The translations under genes were made by a program, and so were the position numbers. Under the pieces are notes generated by a model. The model saw only the letters and a list, made by a program, of their open reading frames with translations. It ran no database searches and was not told the origin of the DNA. From assembly GCA_003344405.1 (NCBI GenBank), contig NOWV01000081.1:268264-332263 (forward strand): DNA of 64,000 nucleotides, given 5' to 3'. Positions 53,401 through 64,000 of this stretch are shown in pieces. The DNA is from Trichoplax sp. H2. Its lineage: Eukaryota; Placozoa; Uniplacotomia; Trichoplacea. Each line of letters begins with the position of its first letter. Positions within the stretch are counted from its first letter, which is position 1.

Positions 53401-56400
53401 TAAATTTTCGATATTAGTGTTAATCCACGTAACCAAGAGTCTTACTAAAGTTTGCGTATATGTCGTAAATTTAACACTGTCGAAGCTCGTTACTTTTTAT
53501 GACCATCCAGTAAATAATACATTCTATGGTATGTATTAAACTTTGTTTTCTAGTGTTAATGGGCACTCCTCTTTAATTTTATAGTCATGACGTTATTAGA
53601 TGTACCGCCTGAAGACAAACGACCAATTACTTTTCCAGCTAATGTAACGGATACATCAGTACCTTGGTGGAACGGAAACAAAATCACATTACCTGCGGCT
53701 TTATTTTCAGGTACTTAACGTAATGTAATTTCGATTCTTTTTCTAAGTATATTGCATCAGAAGGAATTATTGGTGCTGATTCTAATTTAAGAATGTATTC
53801 AAAAATTATAGATCGTGAAAGTCTTTCCAGAGTCACCAACTTCATCTATAAGTCATTAAATGAATTCTTACCTTATTCAACTGATGACGAAACCGGTGAC
53901 ATGTAGGAAAAATTATAAATATCACTAAATTTAACTATAATTGCCTATATAAAACTCTTTATTATACTGTATATTTATTGCCGTATTAAAGTTACGAGGC
54001 AATGGTTTGAATGTTTATGTACGATTTAACTCAACTCATTTAAATCACCGGATAATATTTACTTATTCTCTCATACGATTTCTAATAGTAACAATGACCC
54101 TAGTGTCATAAATTCTCAAGTAATTTCAAGTACTATTCAGAATAGAACCGTAACTGGGTCAGATCAACCGGTGGAAATAGTTTTGAGGCACCTTAAGGTC
54201 AGAAAATTTGCTATCTATTCTTAAAACTTGTTTAATTAGACATTATTCACAAAGTCTGATATTTCTTATATAGTATTAAAAATACAGTTAACGTGAAACT
54301 AACAGTTTATTGCGGTTAATATTAATCCTAAAATTTGTAGGATAAAAATACAGCGAATACAACGCATGAGTGTGTATTTTGGAATTTTGATAACAGGTTG
54401 TTACCCATTCATGCTTACATAGCTTTGCAAATGATAGGAGTAGATACAAAGGTTGATTGTATCTCCTTTTATCGTTGCGAATCTATCTAAGATAGGCAAA
54501 AAATATTTCTTAGTTAATCTTTTTACGATGATCTAGGCGATATCTTAAACTATAACATTTATTTCATTGCTAAAGTTATATAGCTGGTGGTGACTGGTCA
54601 AACTATGGTTGCCGGAAGAATTTCTCTAACGCTACTGTAACAGTCTGTCATTGCGATCATTTAACGCATTTTGCGGTATTGGTTCAAGTCAGAAATGCTA
54701 CGGTAAGAGCTTTTATTAGTAATTACGAAAGAGCTATTTTAGGGCGACCCCCTTAAACTCTCAATAACATAAATTCTTTCAATCACAATAATTCTCGTCA
54801 TCATTTTATTGACTTTTATTTACCTACAGATTAGTCCACCAGTATTGCTATCACTACAAATCATTACCTATGTGGGCTGTGGAATTTCTATCTTATGCCT
54901 CTTAATAACTTTGATTCTGTATATCATCTTATGGAAGTATGAATTCATGATTTCATTTAATTTACAAGCATTACTTCAGAATTAGTTCTTAATTCGACTT
55001 TAAAGACTGCCTAACAATTTGTCTGCTTTTATTAATGTAGATATTTTGAAGGGAGAGTGGTTATTTTTATTCACTTTAACCTCATGTTGTGCTTACTCAT
55101 GTCCAATATACTAATAGTCTCCAGCCTTGGTTTAACAAAATATAAAGTAAGAGCCTTAGAAAATATAATAATTCAAACTAGCGAAGTTTTTCTCTATCTA
55201 ATAACTTTACGTAAAATATTTATCTTAATAATTATCAAAATATTCTTTATGTTGACGAAATTATGTTTTGTATAGAATTTAAACTGAATTCGGCTTCTTC
55301 TTTTATAGTTAATATGTACGATGACAACAGCGACGCTCCATTTTGCATTGATAGCATCCTTTATGTGGATGCTTGTCGAAGGTTTACATGCTTACATTAA
55401 AATAGTTAGGGTATTTAGCTCTGGCATTAAACTTTGGCTATATTTTATAATTGCTTATGGTAAGTGATATATACATTAGACTTTTTAATTCTACTTTTCA
55501 ACAATAAAAATCACTACAACATTCGATATATGCTATGAGTGGCTACCTTGCATATTTATGAATGCGTAGATAAATCTATCATACAGTGATATTATTGTCC
55601 ATTTTCTTACTAAATTATAGGATCCGCTCTCGCTGTCGTAGGAGCTACTATTGGAATAGCTATCTTAGCTGCAGGTTTACCAGCTTACGTTGGTACTTTC
55701 GGGTATGTTATTTCATTTGCTGGCGTAACGGTTTTACTACTCTTCAAAATACTTAGAACCGGATTAATAGCTTTCTATCCCTGAATGATTTATATAAATG
55801 ACTAAACAAGTTTAAAAAAACCTTTATTAAATATTTTTATACTATTTTTTAATACATTTATTACTGCACAAATTGCAGGTGCTGGCTATCTATCGATCCA
55901 CCAATTATTTTAGGTTTCCTTGTTCCGATTGGAGTGATTATTATGGTGCGTTTAATGCTAAACCACATAGTTTCCAAATGTGGACTGTTATAGCAACGGA
56001 ATAATTAAAATTCTTTTATAATTCCATGATACCTTAGATTGGTAAACCTAAATTTGTAATCGTTTTATTATCGTTTTTAATTTTTTTATTCGATTGTAAC
56101 ATAATTTTGTGAACCCTGAAAGATCAATATCATTTTCTTGATATTGGTATTGAAAGAACATATTACGACCGTTAGTAAAGCTCCTAGAAAATCAGACGAT
56201 AAACAAGTCAAGTTAACGAAGTAAGTAAAATATGAAACTATTTCAATACCTTTAAAAATATTAATCTTGATGTATTTAGGTAGTAAAAATATACCAAACA
56301 TTTTATCTGATTTTAAAATCTAATTCTCATAATTAATAGCCTTAGTAGAAATAGAAATTAATAAAAGATTTATATTATAAAGTTTTGGAATAGTGAGTAG

Positions 56401-59400
56401 TAATTAACAGGTAACATAAATATAAAGTCAAGTACACTGAGCTCGAATTGAAGAGAAGAGTAGTTCAAACTCCTACCTGCACTTCTTAAATATGCTTAAA
56501 TCAATTTATTTACGGCAACAAAGTTGCTTGCAATTAGACTTGAGCCATCAAATAAAAGGCTTCTCTTCAAGTTGATAATCGATATATTTTACCGTGGGTA
56601 TCCACTGGATTAAGATATTATTGCTTTTCTAATACTCTCCAATGTCGAACATCTTCACAATTTCAGTACATTAATTATTATAGTCCTTGTACCATACTTA
56701 TTTAACCGACTACTATTAGTATTTAACATTGCCTAATTATATTCTCATTAAAGGCGAATAAGTACAGTTATAATAGATTTCTCATTTTAAAAAAATTTTT
56801 AGATTGGTTATTAAAGACCTATTGATTTTATTGCCGTTACTTGGCTCTGGGTGGGTATTGGCATGTCTAGTCTTTATAACTAACAATGTTATAATGCAAT
56901 ATCCATTTGCAATAGTGAACTCTTTACAGGTAATCAGTAAACTATACAGACTATTAAATACGATCAGCGAATGTGATCTTGCTTATTAATATCTGTGATA
57001 TCGTCCGTGTCTAATGTGGGTTTTTAATGAAATTTAAAGCCTCTAACTATACTTTAACAAAAGCTATTTGGTTATCCTTAGGGATTCTTTATATTTATAT
57101 TCCACTGCGTAAGAAGTGAAAAGGTTTGTAGGAAGTAGATTCGACAATAATAATTTATAATTTGAAATAACATTCTACTTTATCGGGGATGATGTTAGTT
57201 ACAAATAATTAAATTACTTAAATAATATCTATAGTATCGTTAGGATTAATAGCCTAATAGTATTCTGGTAGAAGATCTGTCGTAATATCCGTTGCAGTCT
57301 AGTTCTAGACTATCCCACATTATTAAGTTTATATATTCGAATAGTATGTTACTCCGGTACCGTAGCATTTTATGATTGGTTCAGTGATTGAATAAGTATA
57401 ATATGAAAGCTGCTTTACTTACAAACATACTTGGAAATAAATTGTAAGGCACAAGTCGGCACATTTGATAGCAAACATATTTTAAGACCAGTTTTAATCT
57501 TCAATTCTATATTCTGCTATCGTACTATTTCCTATTATAATTGAGTATATACTACTCAATGATACTCTAATAATTTTACATGGAGTTTATTTTGAGAGCT
57601 AGTAAAGGATGAAATAGCTTTATTCACACTTTCTGTTTTATACAATATACCAAGATACGAACAAAAATAAAACCACTCATTCTGTAGTGTCTTTGTTAAA
57701 GCACTTTGTAGTAAATGCATCTGTATAGCTAAATATTTATGGCAAAGTATTAATTCCAAGCTGACTCTTTCTATATACTCACTACTGCATAAATATGTGC
57801 TGTAATTGCAGATTAAAAAACTATAGTTTTAAATCATCAAGTACCGCATAGCACGCTGCAATTGCCCTCATAGGCTACAATAACTTTATTATAATATCAT
57901 GAACGAGTTCGGGTAAGGCCAGTTAGGACTCCTCCATTCCTAAATATCTAATTCACTTCTTTTTGTATAAAGGTAAAGAAAGCATGGACTACCAGGAAAG
58001 TTAAGCGAATGAGAATAAAAACTGATATTGCAAGGTACAATAGATAAAATTGATGTAATACACCGTATTGAGTTAGTAAATTACTAACGATGAAACGATT
58101 TTATCGACAGCTATAAATTCTAACACTTAAATAATAAGTATCAAAAAAGATGAATAGCTATGAATTGAAATGCTACTTATGGTTAGTCTTAAGCTTATTC
58201 TTATTTTAAAACAAAATTTAGAAAGCATCAAGGGCTTAGCACGCCTCAAATGACCCCTAAATCGACAACCAAATCATCGTAAGTTACATATATATAATCA
58301 GTTACAAAGGATACCACAGTTACAATTTATCTTTATTAGCAATTAGATACGACATGGATTTCATAAATATACAAAATTAAAAATATCTACGTTAGAAGTT
58401 TTCATTATAGTTATTTCTAAAAGATTTTAATCAAGTAATGCTGGCACTTTTAGTAGGAGTAGTGCTTATATTCATGCAAATTAAAGCTAATACAGACGCA
58501 ATAAAATATTTAATGTTTAATTAGATCAGTAGCAGCTTCTGAAGCTCGGAAATCGCATCTTCATGGAACAAAGTTTGTGCTTGAGATTGAAGATGCGGGT
58601 GATGATTCCTTGCACAGTAATCCTCAAGTTGAGCTATCTAAAGAAACTACTAATCGGTACCTAACCACAGCTCCAGCCACTAAAAATAAGAGATTGGGCA
58701 GTATCGAAAGCCTTGACCAAAATTCTAATGACCATTTGTCTATTTCTCAATCACCTTTTCATCGGTCAGAAACTAGTTTAAGCCAACGATCACGAAATTC
58801 TATTAAAAGTGTCAATTCACCAAATGACGATGAAAATGAAGACACTGACAGATTGAGTCAGTCTAACAGTCATCAATCGCGACTTTCTATTAAAAGTACG
58901 CATTCGGATGATAGCGATAGATTGAATCGATCCAATAGTCAAAGCAGCTATAAAGCCAAGAATATTGATATCGATCCTACTAATAACGCGAATGATGATG
59001 AAACTCCAGTTATTATTAGAAATCAAATGCTAACTTTAGACAAAAATACCAAAGATGGCCAACAAGCTAACACCAATAATACCTATTCAATAGAAGTAAC
59101 CAATTTAAATCCTGATATCAGTCGTCAAGATCTGGAAGATTACTTTCAAGCTTTCGGTGCAGTCATATCAGTAGGTCAAATTAATCGTAAAACAAATAAT
59201 TTGGATGGTAGGGCTAGATTATTTACTACTGTTGTCCTTAAGCTTAGCGATACTATTGAAGCGTTATTAGAGCACAACCATATCATTAATGATTGCGTAA
59301 TAGCAATCCACCATCATAGCAAGCCCAGTTCAGCTACTGATCAATATAGAGTTATTGTAACTGGTCTGAATAAATCCATTTCCCGTGAAATGCTTCAAGC

Positions 59401-59587
59401 TAAATTCTCGGAATATGGCGAAATCAGTAATATTGAATTTGATAATATCTATTTTCCAACAAGTTGTTGTATTACCTTTAATGATTTAAATTCTTATGAG
59501 CACGCTATTAGCAAGAGACATAGCCATATTGATGGGCGTCATCGAATATCTATTATGGCTTCAACAAGCGTTAATAGATTTTTCTAA
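50408..59587 (+). CDS. Adhesion GPCR 3 with two RRM-like domains in tail
   Basis: This adhesion GPCR has an unusual cytoplasmic end. Exons: 50408-50456 (5' limit uncertain); CUB 50632-51006; Ig plus Thr/Pro stalk plus first half of HormR 51368-51874; HormR 52087-52193; GAIN 52553-52729, 53101-53169, 53283-53385, 53585-53710 and others to about 54395 (CVFWNF); GPS 54576-54702 (CHCDHLTHFAVLV); 7TM exons from about 54830 to 57123 (last, GFFIFIFHCVRSEK). The tail continues on 57973-58034, 58222-58278 and 58525-59587, all in phase, giving 393 residues against 37 and 62 in its paralogues. It starts VKKAWTTRKVKRMR, the same position and type as the paralogue tails (VRTAF, VREAI). It then has a Ser/Arg/Asp/Asn-rich linker and two RRM-like domains. 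The extracellular part would bind ligand, and the tail could recruit RNA or protein. That role is inference. Confidence 0.87.
50632..51006 (+). other. CUB domain exon of adhesion GPCR 3
   Basis: A 375-nt phase 1-1 exon. SGNCSKTY, IASPNFPDKYP, CCWKI, CAFDYVMI, MCGNN and GDNTGFQLKYEGG follow the CUB order, including the NFP.KYP motif after strand one. It is followed by an Ig exon. Confidence 0.85.
54576..54702 (+). other. GPS exon of adhesion GPCR 3
   Basis: Encodes GGDWSNYGC then CHCDHLTHFAVLVQV. Cleavage triplet HLT and agonist THFAVLVQV are intact. The reading frame requires the acceptor at 54575 (TAAAG), not the TATAG 8 bp further on, which would put a stop in frame. Confidence 0.88.
58525..59587 (+). 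other. Terminal exon of receptor 3: linker and two RRM-like
   Basis: A 1063-nt last exon entered in phase 2 from 58222-58278 (split codon TC|A). The first part is a hydrophilic, Ser/Asn/Asp/Arg-rich linker with many R-x-x-S sites. From about 59084 comes a first RRM-like domain: RNP2-like YSIEVTNL, helix RQDLEDYFQAFGAVISV, and a poorly conserved RNP1 (RLFTTVVLKL), then IEALLEHNHIINDCVIAI. From about 59341 comes a second: RNP2-like RVIVTGL, helix REMLQAKFSEYGEISNI, a weak RNP1 (SCCITF), then YEHAISKRHSHIDGRHRI. The fold pattern beta-alpha-beta-beta-alpha-beta fits in both. The weak RNP1 aromatics leave RNA binding open. Confidence 0.78.
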
Positions 59588-62496
59588 ACAAGTTATTATT
59601 AAACTTCAGCAGGAGCTTATTTTTTATCTTACGTGCTATTTATCTAATTGGATTCACTTCATATCGATAACAGGATTGATAAAATTGGTGTCTAATATCC
59701 AACTTGCATATAAAATTTTACACTAGATCAATGCAAAATTTAATGTGATTTACGGTAAATGATTGATGTTAAACAGCTATGATAAAATAGCTATGATAAA
59801 ATATGTTGATCATATTTTTTCCGATTCTATGTTGAGCAATGGTGGTAATTGAATCGATTACATTTTCGGCTTTTATAGGTAAAATAGTATCTTCACTAAT
59901 CCAGTCCATATTATTGGTATTGTACTAATTCATTATTTTTTTAAGTACTACTTTTAAGATTCGGTATTATGTGTACAGTAAATAGATTAATTAATGCTAT
60001 CGTAGCTATCATATATTAGGAAACGTTATTTATCAAACATTTTGTTACAAGATTAAATAAAATATTGATCTGTTGGGATTGATATCATAGAAATCTTTCT
60101 CTATAACGCCTTTAAATACAGTAACCAATAATATATTGTTTTTTCGTTGATTATAAAACAACCAATTCATCATTTATTGGAACTAAATTAAACAGTTCTA
60201 ATACGCGTATTATTTTTAAAGCTAATTTTCCATCATTTTATCATTACTGAGTTATTACAAATTCGGGTTGATACTTAGCATTATATAATCTACCGTAGTA
60301 TGATATTAGTATTTATCGATAAAAATTAGAGCAGTGATGTACACTGCATTTATTTTGGTGTATTTGCACTCACTTGATAATTTGCCAGCAAGATATTCTT
60401 GTGGAATTATGTTTGCGTTATTACTGGAGTAAATACGATAGATTAATTTAATTCGGTAATCATGGTAGTAAGTATTGAGTCACCGTTTACTTGATTGTAT
60501 CACATTATTGTATTGTGTAGTAGTATATTCTATATTTGTTATACACTGGCATTTTTGTTATATCGGAGTTTACAAGGAAATATCTTTAAACTATTGCAAT
60601 CTGTAGCTTACATTAATAATAAGTCGGTATTTTTCATGTTATTGAACTATGTACTAACTGTTAATAATGCAATGATAAAATTGTCGTTATGCCTGTTATT
60701 TGTAATATTGCGTTTATTAATTTATTAAAAGGGTATTTATAGAAACTTTGTCAATTCTATTAACTGATAGCAATTTAGTTAATGCGCAGAAAAAATACCT
60801 GTTTAGCAAAGTTGGCTGATAAGTTCATGATAGAAGCTTTCCTTCTGATTCCCTACGATTTTTTATACAGTTTAAGTAAATAACAGTTTTTGACTAGGTT
60901 AAACTAATGTTAAGTTTGAAACAATTTAAGATGAGTTATTACCCTATGATTGAATGCTTCCTCCTAACCTGTTTATGCTATTTTGTTTTCAAGATCGTAT
61001 ATAAAGTACTTTAATAATGAAAAAAATTAATAGTAGAAAAAAGGTTTACGATTTCTATGTTCTGTGAGAGCGAATCATTCAATGAGCCATTCTAGAAGGG
61101 TAGTTTCGGAAGCGATGGTGACAGAAGAATACAATACTTTCTTTGTCACTTGCATAACTATGAAAGATATACGTATATAAATATTTTGATAAAATGCGAT
61201 TATTTCATTTCAGATACGGCATCTTTAAAAGGCAACATAAATTGATTTTATTATTATTTGTAAGATTCGGTAAAATTATTGATTCACTACCGGAAAACTA
61301 TGATCTACTCATAATGTTTCTATTTTACGCGAATATAATAATCAAATCAATAAACACCTTTTTGCTATTTAACCTCTGAAATAGCAACCCAGAGGTTTAT
61401 GCGAATAATTTTAATCCATAGCATTCATGAAGCAATTAATAAATCACCATAAGTATGAATTATTGGGTTTAGCTATTTATGGTATTTACGATCCCTCGTC
61501 ATTGTCTATTAAATTTTTTTGCTACTTAGGACTATTATCGTGCATGCAATATTTAGCTATACAGATTTAATCTTCATGCGAGTATATCCTATTCTGATAT
61601 TATACTACACCATCATGCATGAATCTGATTAAGGCTGCAATATTTAGGTTAGCTTGAAACGTACTTTCAATTTCTTCATCACGATCAAGTACACTAAATT
61701 TAATATGAATTTATTGATATGATAAATAAATCGGAATGATGGTAATCGGCTTAGTGCGGCATTGGCTTTATACCAATAATTGATTCGATTTCATAGGTAA
61801 TACAAATAAGGCGGTAAAAAAATAAATAGATATTACAATATTGTGGGAATAATTTATACAACAGATTTCGTGTATAGAATAACTGAAATTAGATGATGAA
61901 TATTGATAATACTGTCCATGCTATGTCTGTTACTGATTGCAATACTAAAATGTCTATATAAACGGATTCAATTGCTAATCAAGCCAATATTAGTGAATCA
62001 AATTGTAATTTGTTATCATAATTAAAGATAATCGATGAATACTAATAGTGAGTGGGACATGTCGCTGGTCAACAAGTATACGATCTATTTAAATTTAAAT
62101 CTGATTGAGCTTTCCAATTTAACCGATAGTTCTGCTGTAAGTCATAGAACCATATGTCATAAAGTTTATCGTCAGTAATCTACCGTTTTTCATTAATTTC
62201 GTTTACTTTTAAACGTGGCTTAGTAACTCTACATAGAAAAATCGGTTTACTGATGATACTTAATATTAAATTGCTGATATTATCATGGAAATTCTATCAT
62301 AAGTTAAAGATAGAAAGATCTTTTGGTAAATATCAAGAGTATACGGGGTAGAAATTATTGAAATTCAGTCCTCATGAAATGCTATCAGGGACTATTGTAG
62401 CAATATAAAACTTCTCAATACTCTAGTAAAAACTATGTTAGTAAGCTATTAAAAGTATCATATTTCGTTATATAAATTTTTATTATTACTGGTGTC
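59588..62496. other. Intergenic, nothing firmly recognised
   Basis: About 2.9 kb between the convergent ends of adhesion GPCR 3 and the - strand stalk-like gene. It is AT-rich. A possible lone first exon lies at 62035-62136 (+): MNTNSEWDMSLVNKYTIYLN and further codons up to a perfect GTAAGT donor. No following exon is visible before the next gene, so it may be a relic or chance. Confidence 0.4.
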
Positions 62497-63474
62497 CTAT
62501 TTTCCCGCACTATGGATACTATTGACTTCTTCGATCATATTCATACTCTGTTGTAATAGATGAAAGATATACAAATAAGAAAACAAATGAAAGCTAAAGG
62601 ATAATTTCTACCTCTGTAATAGAAAGTTGATTCTTAAACTTACCCAAACGTAAAATGTCGCAGCTCCGGAGCTTAAGTCGCGAACTTTCTCAATATCTAG
62701 AGGCTAAGGGCAATACCATTAAATATTTTTAAAACAATACTCAAGAACATACTCGTATAATTTCAAGGAACTACAGTACTGCCATGTGCTGCAATACCAT
62801 ACCTTTAATAACTGATATCCTCGATCAGCATTTTGTTCAGAGATGGTAACGGGATCAATTGTAGTTGTTTGCCTTTTGAGGCCTTCTTTTCCAGTTTTAC
62901 CGATTAACGCTTGCAAATTTTTCCAATCTTGCAACCGTTTCTCTTTGTAACCAAGTAGGATATAGGTAGCAATCATGATATTATGGATATCGACATGCGG
63001 TTTTTGATAACTACGAATTTCAGCAACGGTACTCTATTGCAGAAGAGAGATAGAACAGTTCTTTCATATCATATTCGTGTATTAACTAAACGCAATCGAA
63101 ATTACGTGCAATTTCAAGTGCATTAGTCATGGCAATATTATCTCACTACACCGTATAGTTGATGGGGAGTGATTCTATTAACATATATTAGTTAGTGCCT
63201 TTGGATTTAAAGTACTCGTGTCACTGGGTTATACACGGAATGATATAGTCATGACGGAACTCTTTATTTTAACTATTTTTTATCGGATTGCTTGACAGTA
63301 ATACTTTACCTGTTTTAAACTCAAAATTTCATGTCTCATCTTATCCAATCTTTTTAATCTTCCTAACAAATCATTGGCTTGATTATATTCAGTTTGCAAG
63401 TCGGCAGTAAAGGTTGATTTCTTATACTTTTCAATCGCCGTCTCCAATTTAGGGATCTGCCTTTCATGTACTGC
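62497..63474 (-). CDS. Dynein-stalk-like C-terminus, 5' end outside window
   Basis: Four consecutive phase-0 exons are 63310-63474, 62803-63033, 62644-62703 and 62497-62547, the last ending in TAG at 62497-62499. The protein starts here with a coiled coil (ERQIPKLETAIEKY, NQANDLLGRLKRLDKMRHEI). It continues TVAEIRSYQKPHVDIHNIM, IATYILLGYKEKRLQDW, IGKTGKE, then VRDLSSGAATFYVWSMNMIEE and stops soon after. This order (coiled coil, EIRSY.KP..., LLG....DW, then S.aa..fy.W) is that of the dynein heavy chain microtubule-binding stalk region, but the protein ends where dynein would go on, so it is probably a separate coiled-coil protein, perhaps ciliary. The exact family is not recognised. The 5' part is beyond the right edge. 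Confidence 0.75.
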
Positions 63475-63661
63475 CTGTTAATAATACGAGGATATGATAA
63501 AATATCACTTTTACTGTTATTGTAATACAATGTGAAGCATTAGAGCATCTTAAATTTGATACTAGAAAGAATGAACTATAGTAAATGCTAAAAGTTTTGT
63601 TCCGGTTAATATCGTGAAGCTTTATATTAGTTTTGTTACTGGAATGAATCTAGTAACATAC

Positions 63662-64000
63662 TGTCACGGTGCGAACTACCGTGAAGAAATAGATATCTAA
63701 ATTTGGTTAATATAATATAGTGATATTATATTACAACTAGTTACTTACAATAGGAATTACTCTAATTATAAATGTGTTACAGTAAATTTATTGCTGTGCT
63801 GTAATGTGTGCTGAAATGATTCTGTGAATGGACATATTGTAGTCCGACTGTGAAAAACTAGTTAGTAGATGTTCTCACTCAAGTATTTTTATAAGATGAC
63901 TTGTGAATGTTAGCTGCTGTAGAAGGGTATATAAACCCGTCTGATAGTTGAATAAAGCAGTTCTCAATTGTATAGTTGTTTTAACGTAGAATCAAAGGCG
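63662..64000 (+). mobile_element. Possible LTR, truncated by window end
   Basis: The sequence begins TGTCACGGTGCGAACTACCG, contains a TATATAAA box at about 63930 and AATAAAG about 20 bp later, then T-rich sequence. TG start, TATA and polyadenylation signal at short spacing is the layout of a compact Ty3/gypsy-type LTR. The other end, internal region and target duplication would be to the right and cannot be seen. It lies upstream of the visible exons of the - strand gene, perhaps in an intron. Confidence 0.35.

Noticed and set aside
54584-54702. Use of the TATAG acceptor at 54583 for the GPS exon of receptor 3
   Set aside because: With the previous exon's phase it gives a TGA at once. The TAAAG acceptor at 54575 restores the frame and the paralogue exon length of 127 nt.
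58525-59587. RRM exon as an independent intronless gene
   Set aside because: The frame is open upstream of any ATG through to a clean acceptor, the split codon with 58278 is exact, and the whole chain back to TM7 is in phase. Fusion to the receptor is the simpler reading, though transcripts should confirm it.

Overview
The window is nuclear DNA of an animal: AT-rich, intron-dense, with short introns, GT-AG splice sites, and genes built from metazoan domains (adhesion GPCRs with GAIN/GPS, PAR6, COG4, a syndecan-type membrane protein). The compact layout, many phase-1 domain exons and deep divergence from bilaterian versions suggest an early-branching animal, most likely a placozoan (Trichoplax/Hoilungia type). 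That assignment is inference.

Layout, left to right. (1) <1-7751, +: 3' part of adhesion GPCR 1 (Ig-Ig-HormR-GAIN-GPS-7TM, 37-residue tail). (2) 8456-15322, -: COG4, tail-to-tail with gene 1. (3) 16663-19859, +: PAR6, divergent from COG4. (4) 22154-22378, +: an intronless 74-residue syndecan-like membrane protein with almost no ectodomain. (5) 26721-44123, +: adhesion GPCR 2, very large: signal peptide, Cys-rich module, CUB, 19 EGF-like exons including seven near-identical tandem copies, a 1971-nt exon with IgGFc-binding-like, DNDCDG-type and RTW..QTI modules, then HormR, GAIN, GPS, 7TM. (6) about 50126/50408-59587, +: adhesion GPCR 3 (CUB-Ig-HormR-GAIN-GPS-7TM) whose 393-residue cytoplasmic tail ends in two RRM-like domains. 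(7) 62497->63474, -: 3' end of a gene whose C-terminus resembles the dynein microtubule-binding stalk. (8) From 63662: a possible LTR running off the window.

The three receptors share exon boundaries and phases through HormR, GAIN, GPS and 7TM, so they are a tandem paralogue cluster. They differ in what was added at each end by exon shuffling and exon duplication. All keep the HLT cleavage triplet and a TxFA[IV]L[MV]-type tethered agonist, so they look like working receptors. COG4, PAR6 and the syndecan-like gene are unrelated genes lying between receptors 1 and 2.

Between about 15.3 and 24.7 kb the non-coding DNA is crowded with short palindromes built from TACAG/TACTG steps, sparse elsewhere. 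They occupy the COG4/PAR6 shared promoter region and the DNA upstream of the syndecan-like gene. The strongest candidate for something undescribed is receptor 3: a surface adhesion GPCR with a cytoplasmic tail of RNA-recognition-motif type, supported by exact splice-phase continuity from TM7 into the RRM exon.
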